From contig CM021312.1 in assembly GCA_010645155.1 (NCBI GenBank), positions 6,211,163 to 6,275,162 of the forward strand: DNA of 64,000 nt, read 5' to 3'. Both the position numbers and the translations under genes were made by a program. This DNA comes from Tigriopus japonicus. Lineage: Eukaryota; Arthropoda; Copepoda; Harpacticoida; Harpacticidae. Below, one piece after another: positions 40,306 to 51,729 of the stretch; the stretch's first letter is position 1; each line of letters begins with the position of its first letter. The notes under the pieces are model-generated. The model worked only from the letters and a program-made list of their open reading frames with translations. It made no database searches and was not told the origin of the DNA.

Positions 40306-40545
40306 AGGGTTGATATCTATTGGGCTGCGGCCCACATGTGAGCCCAAGGGTAGTTTTGGTGGGCCCAAGAGCAAAGAGGGAAGTCCTAAATGGTGGGTCC
40401 AAGAGCCATCCATAAATAGTACTCGACTCGTGAGCCCAGAGCTTTTTGATCGTTAATTTGTGGGCACATGAACCTGTCAGCATCAGGGCCCCTGATTATA
40501 AGAAATCAAATTTGGTGGGCCTTGACGAAAAAGCTATTGCTGATT
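40306..40545 (-). mobile_element. Degenerate copy of the 250-bp hAT MITE
   Basis: It contains GGGCTGCGGCCCACATGTG, GGTGGGCCCAAGAG, GAGCCATCCAT, GATCGTTAATTTGTGGG and CAAATTTGGTGGGCCTTGAC. These are in the order and inverse orientation of the elements at 51730 and 59899. Both terminal inverted repeats have decayed, so this is an old copy. Confidence 0.65.
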
Positions 40546-41066
40546 GCTGATTCTTGGACTAGAGCACCTTAAATTAGAATGCTTACCATACTCAGGTATG
40601 CATTGAATTCGAAATTGAAGCAAATTTATGGAATGGTTAGATTTCAAAATTCATTCCATTATTTTTGTCCTGGATATCCCATTTTCAAAATTGAACGGAA
40701 AAATTGAGATTTAAAAATGCTTTTATAGCATACATTCAGTACGTCCTTTTGTCACTACAGTCATTTTTAAATTGGTCTTACATTCAAAAACGAATACCTT
40801 TTGGGTTTCTTTTCATGAGCTGAAAATCCGCATGTGGGGGAAATTTAAATTTTGAACATTTCAGCCAAATATAAATATCTCGTCAGCTTGTAAAGACATT
40901 TCCATTTAATTCAAAAAACCAGATAAACATGCCAAGCATAAGAGATATTTTTCGCGAGAAAAAATATTCAAGACCTAATTGTGAAACAAAAGCAATGAGA
41001 AAGACGCAATATGTTTGATGTACAAAGAAGAAGTTCGTACTTCAAAGAGGGAAAGGAACCACCAAC

Positions 41067-41163
41067 CAATAGTTTGGCGGCCTTGACGAGTTAGTTGCTT
41101 CATGGTGTCCTTAAACTTGTTTCTTCCAAGACCTCCTCGATCATTTTTCGAGGAGAAGTTCAT
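41067..41163 (-). CDS. Possible first coding exon, unrecognised
   Basis: An ATG at 41163 opens a basic, polar frame: MNFSSKNDRGGLGRNK then KDTMKQLTRQGRQTIG, up to a GTTGGT donor (weak). The upstream DNA has simple (GGTT)n/(GTG)n composition typical of a leader, and the frame is open for a further 34 codons upstream without a Met. No continuation exon was identified. It could be noncoding. Confidence 0.25.
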
Positions 41164-42798
41164 AAACTTTTTCCCAACACAACCACCACCACAACCAACC
41201 AACCAAACCAACGGTTTCCAAGTTCCATAGTTCTCTGCTAACGATAACCTGATGTAATGACACAAAGCAGGTAATTCCTCATCGCTTTACTAGGTTTTGA
41301 CACTTCTCACGCTTATTAAGGTAACTTCCAACTTCTCATAGTTTTGATGAAGACAATTGCCCATGAAATTAACGAAAGTTACATGAACAAAAAGGGTCTA
41401 GGCATAACTTTGTTTTAGCTTTGTTCAATTTTTGTTCTCAGGTTATTATAAATGTGCATGGCTGGTGTGTTGTTCGTGATTTGTTGCCGCTCCATCATAA
41501 TAGCCTTGTTTCTAGGCCAAGTTTAATCGATGACAACGGGAAAAGCCAAATATTGTTGTCTTTTTCAGCCATAAACTTGAAACGGCCTATTCCATTTCTA
41601 GGTCCCAATAATAATAATAATAATAATGCACATTCCTAACACTTCAAGTTTTGCTTCAGATCCAGCCATGATTATGTTCCATTGGTTTGAAAGATTGAAG
41701 GGCGTCTCTGGAAACCACGGGGTCTATTAGAGCACAATTTGGTGCCATTAGTCAAAGCTCGGAGTTGCTCCCTTGGGAGAGTCCCTTTTTGAGTTGGGAC
41801 ACTGAATGCATTTCGACACTCGAGAAAGGTTCCCACCAAGTTCCAGGTCACTGGGTCATTGATGAAGTACTTTTGAATTGTGGTCTTTTGTTGAAGTTTA
41901 GAAATTGATTTGAATTTCTCACCCAGTTTTGAAGGTGTCTTTTGGGAAAATTTCCAAGAATGACAAATATTCAGAAATGGACAGGTCAAAAACTTGTATT
42001 CCTTGAACTAATTGGTTGCATGCTAACCACACTGATTCTAATAGCTCGAGTATAGTAAAATGAAAAATTTCTAGTAACCTTAGAGGATACTATTAAAACA
42101 GCTCTTATGTTTCTTTTGGCTTATTTGGTATCAACTCAAATATGAATGTGATAATTTTGCTTAAGGTAGCCAATTCATACTTACAATGAGAGTTATTCTT
42201 ACATCAGTAAATGGTTGGTCGTATGTTGATTGCAGTAATTTAAAAAGCTCAAACATTTTATATGTAGTTTAGTCAAAAATAGCCTTGTTCGAGTAAAAGG
42301 CCGTATGTTAACACACCTAGTTAAAAAAGCTTGACCAAGTCACATTAACTGGCCTCGAATATATACTCGTAAGAGCTGCTGCGTTGGAAACGAAGTAGCT
42401 GGGGGCGAGTATACAGGGTTGTCACGAATTAGAGTCCCCTACCAAATCAAGAATCATTTATGACACATAAGATTTGTGATTACATTGTAGTAACACCATT
42501 TGAAGAAAACAGTTTTAGGTATACTCAGGCAAAGTATTGGGACTAAGCCTCTTTGAAAGAGGTGCTTTTCCCCCAGAGTGATGGACTCTATTCTAAAAGT
42601 GTTTTGTTGTATTTTTTTCGAATTAAAATAGCAACTATTTCTTACATTTTACCAAAACTTCCGTTTCTTGGTTTCCTTTACATCATATGAATTGATAAAA
42701 CATCCTGATTCTGAACTTTGAGAAATGATTTATATGGTATTTGAGTTTTTGAGAATTATTGATTGCGTCATGCTGACAGTACACAGACAACTGCAGAC

Positions 42799-43097
42799 TA
42801 GTGATGTGACTTGGTGTGTTGGGCAAGATTTTTTGCGCGAGGTCGTAAGGTAGTGTCGCCAATCGACCTTTGTGAAATCGTATTCCTCTTTGCTTACCAA
42901 TCTTCAAAAACCTGTTTTTTCATCAAGGAGAACGGAACGGCGTCCCTAACTTTTGTGACTTCTGAACAGGGTTGCAAATGACACTCAAATTTGTGTTTGC
43001 TGATATAGCTGAGCACAACACGAAATCTCCATTAGGTGACCCTACCTTGCGACCTCGCGCAAAAAAAGCTTGTCCAACACACCAAGTCACATCACTA
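42799..43097. mobile_element. hAT-type MITE with perfect 8-bp target duplication
   Basis: The ends TAGTGATGTGACTTGGTGTG and its inverse pair extend to about 70 bases of inverted repeat (GCGCGAGGTCGYAAGGTAG). The flanks are CTGCAGAC on both sides (42791-42798, 43098-43105). Length 299 bp with no gene. A half copy lies at about 58686-58820. It is nested in the mariner-like element. Confidence 0.85.
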
Positions 43098-43124
43098 CTG
43101 CAGACACTTCACTTCAATGAAAAT

Positions 43125-43422
43125 TACTGATGGGTTTCGAGTTGGATTTTTGGCCGAGTTTTGCCACTTTGGATTTTAAGGTAAAAAATTTGACCCCCAA
43201 CTAATCTTCTCAACTAGAGACGTCATAAAATATGGCAGCACTGCCAACTCGAAATCCAAAAGTATAGCTACTGATGGAACTCGAAATCGAACTAGTTCGA
43301 GTGTTGCCAAATTGGTCCCTGTTTAGGTCTTTTTGAAAACGTTCAATACAACCTGCCCTAATCAACAATGATAAATTTCCAAGTAAAAAATGGCAGCACT
43401 CCCGGTTCGAAACCCATCACTA
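43125..43422. mobile_element. hAT-type MITE (second family) with perfect 8-bp target duplication
   Basis: The ends TACTGATGGGTTTCGAG and CGAAACCCATCACTA are inverted with one mismatch; the target duplication is ATGAAAAT (43117-43124, 43423-43430). Length 298 bp. The interior has TCGAGTGTTGCCAAATTGG, shared with the copy at 35779-36095. It is nested in the mariner-like element, 20 bp from the previous MITE. Confidence 0.85.
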
Positions 43423-44183
43423 ATGAAAATGTGATTTCTTCTTAGGATATGAGTTCTGCCAAAAGCAGTCCTCCAATCGTGATTGATTTGGAATATAGGA
43501 TGGTTAACTTGAAGTTATGAGAAAAAAGTGATCATTTGGATCAATCATGAACATTCAAATTTGAAATTCAAAATGAAGCAATCATCAAACCTAAGATTTA
43601 TCCCCAAATTCAGATCTGTCCACAATTTCTTCCATAGGGCCAACGTGACCATTTCCGCATCTTTTGAAATCGCAAAGGTGGCTAAATCTTATTCCTGCTG
43701 AGACTTGTTTTGGCTCTGATTCATTTTACATTCGGTGTTACAAAAAGATGCAAGTTTTGCAATTATAGGGAGTTAATTGCTTTTTAGCGTGATAAAAAAA
43801 TATTGATGAGACATCACAGAATGTGATTTTTCATCACTCTGAACTAAGTGTAAAATATCTGTAGCTGCCCTTCTGTGTTTAGGCAAAATCTTGATGTCCT
43901 CTGATCAAACGCTACTTACTGAAATTCATTGACCTTTTATAAAATTAGTTTTCAAGAACGGCTCCCACGCTAAAGGTACGCACGCTCTATTGTCAAAAAA
44001 CATCCTTACTTTGAGCACCAATTAGAAGAATTAATATTGCCGAAATTCATTAGACGACAAAAACAAAGAGTTGGGTATACACCTGCATTTTTTAAAGTTA
44101 TATTGACCTTAAGTTAACCATATCATCTCCTTTTTCGACATTTGTCATCAAAGTTTTTGGGACTCTAAATTAAAACAACCCTG

Positions 44184-44640
44184 TATACTCCAGGCACGTT
44201 AATCTGACTTGATTTTTGACTCAAGTCAGCTTAACTCAAGAATTTTGAATTAGGTGCATTAGAATACAATCTTGTTAGTCTCAGGATATCAGCCACGTTT
44301 GAAAAGCATCTAGCGTGTTAGGGCTACACTGGAGAAAGGCTACTTTAACTTTGATTGGGTATACACTCAAGGACTTTGAATTATTGCAATTAACATCTGA
44401 CCTTTTAAGTACTGTTTGCATATTTCGGCCAATGTCAAAATTACTTCACTATCAAGAAATTTTCAACCCCATTTGTCGAAAGTCTTTCTGTCACTAAATC
44501 GACTTCATGGAAACAATGATCTTTTTGAACATAGCACAAAACATTAACTAAGCTCTTACAGGACTTCCATTTCCTCTTAGAAAACCATCAGTAGTATTGT
44601 CTTATTAATTGTCCTTATTTGTGTAAAAATATAAATTTGA
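44184..44640. other. Remainder of an older dispersed repeat and downstream flank
   Basis: 44184-44260 is the right part of the repeat in which the mariner-like element inserted. The rest is AT-rich with no exon. Minus-strand ATTAATAAG-type signals just below 44640 may end the actinoporin-like transcript. Confidence 0.35.
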
Positions 44641-47600
44641 TCAAACATAAAAATAAGCTTCTTTATCTGGGGCATGAATGAACAATATGATTGTCACTAA
44701 ACCCGTTCCTCGATTCGACTCAAATTCCACAAGATTACCCGACTCTTGACGCTCAAATGTGAGCTCATCATAGTAATAGAACGAGTTGAACAAACCCGTG
44801 GCATTAATAAGAACGGGAGATATTCCCACAGCCAGATAGGAACCCCGAACGCTCAGACTGAACGGCACACTAAACATGATTTGGATGTATTCGGGATCTT
44901 CTTTAGGAGGAACTTCCAAACCCAAAGTCACCACACCACACACGCCAGAGATTCCGGACTGAAAGGCAAACAAAATGAATAAATACGCGTAAATCAGTGT
45001 TTGAGCCACATGGTATCGTCAAAAGTTAAGACATATTTTTCCCCCTTTTTTCCCCTTATCCCCTTCCTTGTACACGTAATGGTACAATTACGTAATTGCA
45101 GTTACATTTCCAAGTAATTGTAATTGTATTTAATTACATTCGAATTCACAATTATTGTAATTGTAATGAGCTACATTTGAGATCACAGCAATTGTTATTG
45201 TAATGAGTTATTTTTGAAATCACAGCAATTATAATTAATTACATTTGAACCAATGTAATTGGCATTTTTCAGTTAAAACTAAAAATTACATTTGCACCTG
45301 CGTCAAATCTATGAATATTTATCTTTGAATATTTTATAATTTTACTACTATATCCACTCTTTTCCTAATAGAGAGTATACTTGTTATACTACTACTTTTT
45401 ACTACTTTTATTACTCATAGAACTTTATCTATAAATATCTTAATAATCCATAAGAAGTAGACTATTATTTAATCAAAAATTACTAGGTTAAAGTACTAGG
45501 CTCAATAAACCAATATCGTTCAATGCCGTTTACTAACGTGGACATTGCCTTGTTTAGACATAGAGCAAATAAAAAACAAATCCGAACCTTTGTAAAGATA
45601 TCAAACTCAAGAAGATTTAAAGCAGCTTGCTAATACGAAGAGTTTGCATATTTTATTTTCCAACAAAGTACAACAACGTAAATTTGCTGACGCAAGCGAA
45701 TCTAGATTGCGAGTAGATTCCTCATGCAATTCTAAAGCAGGCATTCGTTTTGCATGAGGATCCCATTCTGTTTACTATCAACGTACTATGTTAAAAGGGC
45801 GAATTCATCTTCAATTTCCTGTTTTTGCAAAGCCATTTCTTGTTCCGAATGCCCCTCAAACTCAGCAAGCAATAGAGCCCTTAAAACTATGTTCCAGTTG
45901 GCCATAGGATAGAACAAGACAAATTACATTGCTTTCCAAATGGAAATAATTCTTTTAGTGATTTTTGGACCAAAATATGCTTCACTGCAAATGTCTTCTT
46001 TAGACTTATGATTAGGCTGAGATCGAAGCCGAAGTTACTGAAGTTCCCATCATGCAACTTTTTGTACATCAGATTCCATTCAAGCAATTGATTATTAATA
46101 AAGCTAAAAAAGCTCTGTCTTTGTGCTAGTGCAAAGACGAAGAAAAAAGATCCCTGTAGACATTCATTCTCATTCAAAGCTTTATGCTTGAAATTACTCA
46201 CGTGTATAAAAAGTCGTGAATTTGAATGTGCTCTAAAAAGGCATGCAAGCCTCAAGGTTGGTTTTATTTGTAAATATTTTACTAGTACATAGGCTCATAA
46301 TTTGAAATACGCCATTCCTATCAGTTGTGTTCCTTTTCATGTGTTTAATCCTTCACTTTTATCGTTGGTGGTGTCTTTTTATGCTACTTCAACAAAATTG
46401 GGTCCAAACATGGTTCTAAAAGATTTAGCCACTCTAAAACTATTTAAAGCCACATAATTCGTCATCTTTGGGTAGGTAAATGCATTTTCACCTTTGTCCA
46501 CACCATCACTCCCAAAAGTTTAGCTTGGAGCTTGGTCTTTAATCGACAACTTCCTTACCACTGAGAAATGTATACAGAGATTATTGCATTTTATAGCTTG
46601 CAATAGCTTCTACGGTTCTCTCTGATCCAAATGGAACTTCGAACCTCTCTCAGAGAGAAAATGTCTGTCCCTCTCATCCAAGCATAATAACGAGAAATTG
46701 TGTCAAGGTGAGCTAATTGTTATGGAACCTTTAGGAGCCAGGGTCATTTTGGTCTTCAGACACGGTCAGTCCCATGTCGATACTAATGATCACTTTTCCT
46801 TGCGACCCATCTCAAGACAATTTTATAGTAAATCCTTAAGACAAGTTTATACTCAGAGGCTTTATGGTGTAATGTGATCGATAGAGGGTAACGGGATCAT
46901 AAATTGAATCCGCAAACAGAGCGGGGTCATGACACTTGACGACACAAATTTTAGCGTGATTTGTTCCAACCAATCTTTGGCACCATTTTTTCCATTGACA
47001 GCCGGCCAAATTTCTCCAGCCTCTTTTTCGAAGATTGGCCTCTATTCTAACGTGGGTAGAACGTGCGTGTGAAACGGCACGTTCCTCTCCACTCCCCCAA
47101 CTAAATCAAGACAAAACAACCCCTTCCACTTGACACCTTGTCAAGACGAATAAACCCTTTTTTATTGTGAACTAAACCTTGGCGAAATAAAAAAGTAAAA
47201 GAGAAGTTGTCAATTGTTATGATGCTTGGAGAAATATTATGTGCTGAATAATAGGGATTTTAGAAATTCTGAACCACTTCATGGTTCAGAGACTTCAGGA
47301 AATGAAAAGGTAGTCGGTAATTGAGACTTTGTTTCTTTTTAAATTATTTGTAAGAAAATTTCTTTTTAGGTATGATATCAGTAGGTAAGTTATTGGTATA
47401 GGTAACTTAAGGTGCAATTACACGACACGTGTTTTGTCGCATTTTAACGGCACTTATGTGAGTCACATCGCATTTGAGCTACAAATGTGTCACACTTCCG
47501 ACTTGGAACATTTTCTTATTTTGTGTGATATGAAGCACATTTTGTGACGTTCGTGTGCTAAAATGTCATGAGACAGTTTGACGTGACCAAAAACTCAAAT

Positions 47601-50600
47601 CTCAATACAAGACAATATTAATTCATTTTAACTCAACAATCCGATTTACGTGTCAAAAAGGAAGCTTGTGTCTCAAATAGAATTTAAAAATAGTTGGTTG
47701 ATCAAATTTTTAGATTATGATCACATCAAGGCTGAATTAAGGAAAGACCCTTTGGTCATCTTGGCTTTTTAAAAGACATCGAGCAGTGTTGCCATATTGG
47801 TTAAAAATCAGAGGTTATGCGCCCTGTAATTTTAAATTTCAATGACTGAAAAAGTGAATAAGAATACATGAGAATGAAAGCCAAGCAAAATACAAATTAG
47901 AATATGTCTTTTAACAATAATGAACTTAAAACTTGACTCGCAAGTAAAAGGAAACATAATTGTCATTTCAAATTCTTTAGTGGAAAAGTTTGTCTGTCTA
48001 GAAAAGAAACGCCACAAAAGCATAATGAAGTCATTTATATGACGTTGATAAGTATAGCTCATTGATTAACCAATCTTGCAACTTTCAACACGTTTCCGTG
48101 CGTCAATAAAATTTCATTATATGGAGGCCCTGACGGTGAGCTCTAGGATGCGAAAGGAGACGCGAGGAATTTGATTCCGTCGTGTAAATGCAATTTGTTT
48201 GGAAATGTGTCACTGTTCAAATTGTGGGTCGAAGATGCGACACAGATCGTGCGGTAAAATGTGTCGTGTAACTGCAACATTGCTAATGATTTGCAATAAT
48301 TTGACAACTTTGGGGCCGCATGTTAACGCAAATTAGATTTATTTGAGAGTATATCGAAACGAAATCGAAATATTGCAACGCAGCTAATTCAAAAAGCTCG
48401 AATATACCAAAATCAAGTCTGATTAGCGAGTCTCGACTACTGATAGAAAAAACAATCTTTCAATCTTTCTCATGCGAGGTTGCTAGCTTAAGGTTTGCCA
48501 ACACCCCTCACATAGTACAACATCTTACAAAATCAAGAAGCAAGTTCCTTCTACATAGCGCCCCTGAGCCAAAGACGAATAAAGCAAGGGGTGCCACTTG
48601 CGCTCACCTTCAGAAGAAAGCCTTTATCCTCATGGAATTCAACCAACAAATGATAGACGCTGAAGGCTAATTGGCAGACCTAGTTGGGCAACCTATCGTG
48701 AATTTGATTGAAGATTGGATTGTTTCCATCACTAGTCTCGACCATTCACTTGTGACAGTAGTTGTGTTTGAAACGTAGCAGCTGGGATGAGTGCATACTC
48801 GACGAGCGTTAATCTGCCTTGATTTTGATATACTTGCGGTTATTTAATTAGATGCTATAACATGGCGCCTCAAGGCTGACATACGATCCCTAACTATACT
48901 ATCAATTCGTCAGTTGTGTTTCAAATGCAGTTGCTGAGGTGAATGTATCCTCAAGAACCGTTAATATGACTTGATTTTGTCGTACTCTAATTTTCTACAA
49001 GCCTTATGATGCAACACATCTGTTTCAAAGCTTTTTGGACCAAAATAATTCTCAAATTTTATGCTTTCTCCATTTCCTATGTCACTTCTCCCTTTTGCTT
49101 CAATGAATATGAAAAATAATTTATTTTATGTTTTGTACAAGATTTTGAAAATATGGATGAAATTAAATTGCAAAATATGAAAAAAAGTAGCGACAGTAAA
49201 GTTGTGATTTTACTCATCCAACAAAGTGTTGTCAACGGAGAATGCAGAAGGTTGCTTCAAATGAGCGTTTTAAATCATATCGCTATCGCCCAACCCATTT
49301 TGGCGAATCCAAGTTTTTCCCATTTTGGCGTCCATTCAATAATTCTAGGTCCTTGGAAGCTATTTTTATTACGCTTGTTTTGTAACTTTGGTTACAAAAC
49401 TTCTCTCAACTTATCATCGCTTGCACCAACATAAATAATGGTATGTACCAATTACTTTCCTGATCTTCTCACAAATATCCCACAAGAAACAGTCATTTTT
49501 GCTCGTAGTCAAGTTACATAAAACTTGAACTTACCTTCTTTTCAAAAAGCATCAATTCACTGTACCCAGGTTTGATTATCTTGACGGAACCCTTGCCATT
49601 CTGCTCCAATGATGGGTTTACTAGCTCTCCACATTGAATATCAAAGTAGGGCTCAATAAGAGCCCACTTGCTCCAATTGTCAATGGTCAAGGCCAAAGCC
49701 ACGGTCTTGATGGTTTGAGAGAGAATTGTGTCTGCAGTTTGGCCGCCATAACTCTCTCCATGTTTGAGGAAATGTGGCACAGGCTCGGTGGCGTTATTTG
49801 GCAAAACAGAGCTGCTGGGGGAAAATTTGTCACGAAATTGTCAGTTGAATTTTTAAAGAGGCACATGATCAATGATGAGAGAGAAAACAAGATAAAAATT
49901 TGGAGCAGACCTTGGCTTCAAATTCGTCAGATGTTTCTCTTGTCCCAAAAGCATTCAACGGGCTCAACTTTCGTTCGTTCGTGTTTGAATTATTATTTTT
50001 TTTCTTTTTGTAACTTTCAAAATAGTTCTTAGTTGAATGTGATTTTTAACAGGCAAGTTTAGCTCTCGCCAAACTTGTTTTGATGTGCTTGTTAGGATTG
50101 TCAAACAACTGACGTTTTTATACACTTTGTGGATTTTTCATTCAAAATATAAGTAGGGTTTAGTCGTGAGTCCCATTGTAATGCTAATTCACACTCACTT
50201 GCTGAAATCAATATAAGGTAGGAATGATATCTAATTGAAAAAAAAATATTCAAATCAGTGATAATCGCCTTGGAATTTTTCCGATTGTTGACGAAAGAAG
50301 TATCTAACGGAGATTTTCACCAAATAACAATGTCATAATTGTTGTCAATCTTATGGTTTTGCCTTAGGTTTCTTTATGAATTTTGTCAAAAATAAGTTAC
50401 AATATTCAGTCTATACAGTATACAGTCTATATCAATTTTAGTATATGTTTGTCCATTGAGACGGCCCATTCTGGGTTTTTGGTGAGGGTGCCATTCGAGG
50501 CATCAATCCACTACACCAAAATGAGGGTTGGGTAAGTAAGACCTGGGATCAAACCCATAAACCCGAGCATAACTCGGTCGCGCGTCAATCAACTGCGCTA

Positions 50601-50825
50601 CACCATCTTCCCTTTAAAAACGTTTCAAAATATGAATGTTTAAAAACATTCTTATTCAACATGGAAAATATTTCGTGAAAATTTGCACAATACATCCAGA
50701 TCGAACTTTTCTAAAAACATATCTTACCTAGGGTCTGCAGTGGAAGAAGATTCCTCTTGAGCCCAAGTACAAGACAAAAGACCCAGAATAAAGACACACA
50801 AAGAGATCAAGTAGTTGCGACACAT
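44641..50825 (-). CDS. Secreted actinoporin-like protein (pore-forming toxin fold)
   Basis: Three exons on the minus strand: 50728-50825 (ATG at 50825), 49535-49814, and 44641-44958 (stop TGA). All are GT-AG and in phase, predicting 231 residues. Exon 1 encodes a clear signal peptide (hydrophobic core SLCVFILGLLSC, probable cleavage near TWA|QE). Exon 2 begins with a polar linker followed by an amphipathic helix-like stretch around TILSQTIKTVALAL and the first beta-strands. Exon 3 carries the most diagnostic part: GVCGVVTLGL, then the strand-turn IMFSVPFSL, an aromatic cluster (FYYYDEL) and a C-terminal strand. The order and spacing match the actinoporin/cytolysin family (sea anemones, cone-snail conoporins), whose members bind sphingomyelin membranes. 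All exons are intact. Whether it is cytolytic is not known: many animal relatives are not. Intron 1 (0.9 kb) holds a SINE, intron 2 (4.6 kb) a TIR element. The family is assigned by my recognition of the pattern, not by a search. Confidence 0.7.
45080..45300. repeat. TAATTACATT-rich degenerate repeat
   Basis: Iterated variants of GTAATTGTAATTAATTACATTTGAA, the same family as at 10935-11158 and 11400-11500. It lies in intron 2 of the actinoporin-like gene. Confidence 0.5.
47411..48278. mobile_element. TIR element in intron 2 of the actinoporin-like gene
   Basis: The left end GGTGCAATTACACGACAC and the reverse complement of the right end GTTGCAGTTACACGACAC match at 15 of 18 positions. Internal TGTGTCGCATTT-like motifs repeat near both ends. 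Length 868 bp with no transposase. No target duplication was recognised, so the superfamily is open. Confidence 0.5.
48300..49000. repeat. Older dispersed repeat
   Basis: Segments GGGGCCGCATGTTAACGCAAAT (48312) and CAGCTGGGATGAGTGCATAC followed by GTTAATCTGCCTTGATTTTG (48780-48830) correspond to 42300-42413 and 44184-44230. At 48925-48980 a third variant (AGTTGCTGAGGTGAATG...GTTAATATGACTTG) occurs. The identity of the element is not known. Confidence 0.45.
50462..50613 (-). mobile_element. tRNA-derived SINE, second copy
   Basis: The minus strand reads GGTGTAGCGCAGTTGATTGACG (A box), GGGTTTGATCCCAGG (B box with one change) and a body ending AAAACCCAGAATGGGCC. It is collinear with the SINE at 11159-11406 over about 150 bases and truncated at the 3' end. 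It lies in intron 1 of the actinoporin-like gene. No target duplication was found. Confidence 0.75.
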
Positions 50826-51607
50826 GATGATCAATGGACTGCATATACATGTACGATCCCTTGCCAAAGGATCCTGTAATTACTCCCGAAGTTCCCACAA
50901 TGCTGCGGAAAATGAGACTGGAAGTGCCTATGGTAGCCTTGAGGTTGGATCGAGAGAAAGTGGTCCACTTCCAGTCAATTGTGTTCCACCTTGCGTGACT
51001 GATCCTCGACTGGTTCCTCGCTCACCGATGGAGCACAATGGCAAAGATCACTGCGCCTGTCAAACCAAAATTTAGCCTGGGACTTTTCTCCGGTTGTTTT
51101 GATTATACTTTTTTTGGTTTGGTACCACCGTGATTATTTGTGTTCAAGGACTTAATCCACTTTGTGAAAAACCGTACCAATTAAAGGTCTTTTGTCAAAC
51201 GGTTTAAGAAGTTTGTATACATTTGTGGTTTGTTCTGAGTTAAAAGAAGATCCTTTTAAGCACATTTTTACAACTTGGTAATTCGTTTAGACAAGAGTAT
51301 CTTATAGGAACAGTGAAACCAAAAGAGGAATCGAGATTCTTGCCACTATAGAGAAATCGACAATTATAAAAAATATTCGCTCACACTTCAGTTTTAAAAC
51401 TTTGTTAATTATGGCATTTACAATGATTTTTAGGTTCCACTTGCTAAAATAAGTTGACGTACGTTAGAACACAACAATACATGATGAGGAAAATTCTTTG
51501 ACATTTCTCACGTCAGAATCTGACATTCTTGTACTTTGTGCATCTTGCAAACATACGCCCAAATAGGATTGGGCTTTTTTAAGCAGAATAGCTACTGACG
51601 TGATCAG

Positions 51608-51705
51608 AGGCTAGTTTTTTAAGACGCAAAGATCGATCTCAAGATCGTACTTTAGTACTGTAAGTTCGATCTTGAGATCGATCTTTGCGCTTAAAAAACT
51701 AGCCT
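51608..51705. repeat. 98-bp near-perfect palindrome (foldback MITE)
   Basis: AGGCTAGTTTTTTAAGACGC...GCGCTTAAAAAACTAGCCT: the two halves are inverted over almost the full length around GTACTTTAGTACTG, with GATCGATCTCAAGATCG in each arm. A second copy lies at 58483-58581. The flanks share only CAG. Confidence 0.75.
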
Positions 51706-51729
51706 CAGGCCACAGACCAAACCCTAGAC

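Larger units (their letters stand above)
37874..42413. other. Intergenic, repeat-dominated
   Basis: After the NDUFA10 3' UTR this holds a foldback element (38262-39295), an old hAT MITE copy (40306-40545), a CTCF-like site (40246) and a possible minus-strand first exon (41067-41163). An open frame at 41672-41989 (minus) is unrecognised and not called. A short (AAT)n tract lies near 41606-41630. From about 42300 the sequence belongs to an older dispersed repeat related to 48310-48980. Confidence 0.4.
42414..44183. mobile_element. Tc1/mariner-like element, non-autonomous, containing two nested MITEs
   Basis: The ends CAGGGTTGTCACGAATTAGAGTCCC and (reverse complement of the right end) CAGGGTTGTTTTAATTTAGAGTCCC form an inverted repeat of about 25 bases, flanked by TA on both sides. 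Removing the two nested hAT MITEs and their duplications leaves about 1.16 kb, near the size of a mariner/Tc1 transposon. I cannot read an intact transposase in it. The flanks (AGCTGGGGGCGAGTA | TACTCCAGGCACGTTAATCTG) join to match an uninterrupted repeat at 48776-48830 (AGCTGGGATGAGTGCATACT...GTTAATCTG), confirming an insertion at a TA. Confidence 0.65.

Noticed and set aside
41672..41989. 105-codon minus-strand frame
   Set aside because: No recognisable family, no supporting promoter or splice context, in the middle of repeat-rich DNA.
42414..44183. Autonomous transposase inside the mariner-like element
   Set aside because: No frame longer than about 75 codons and no recognisable catalytic motifs once nested MITEs are set aside.
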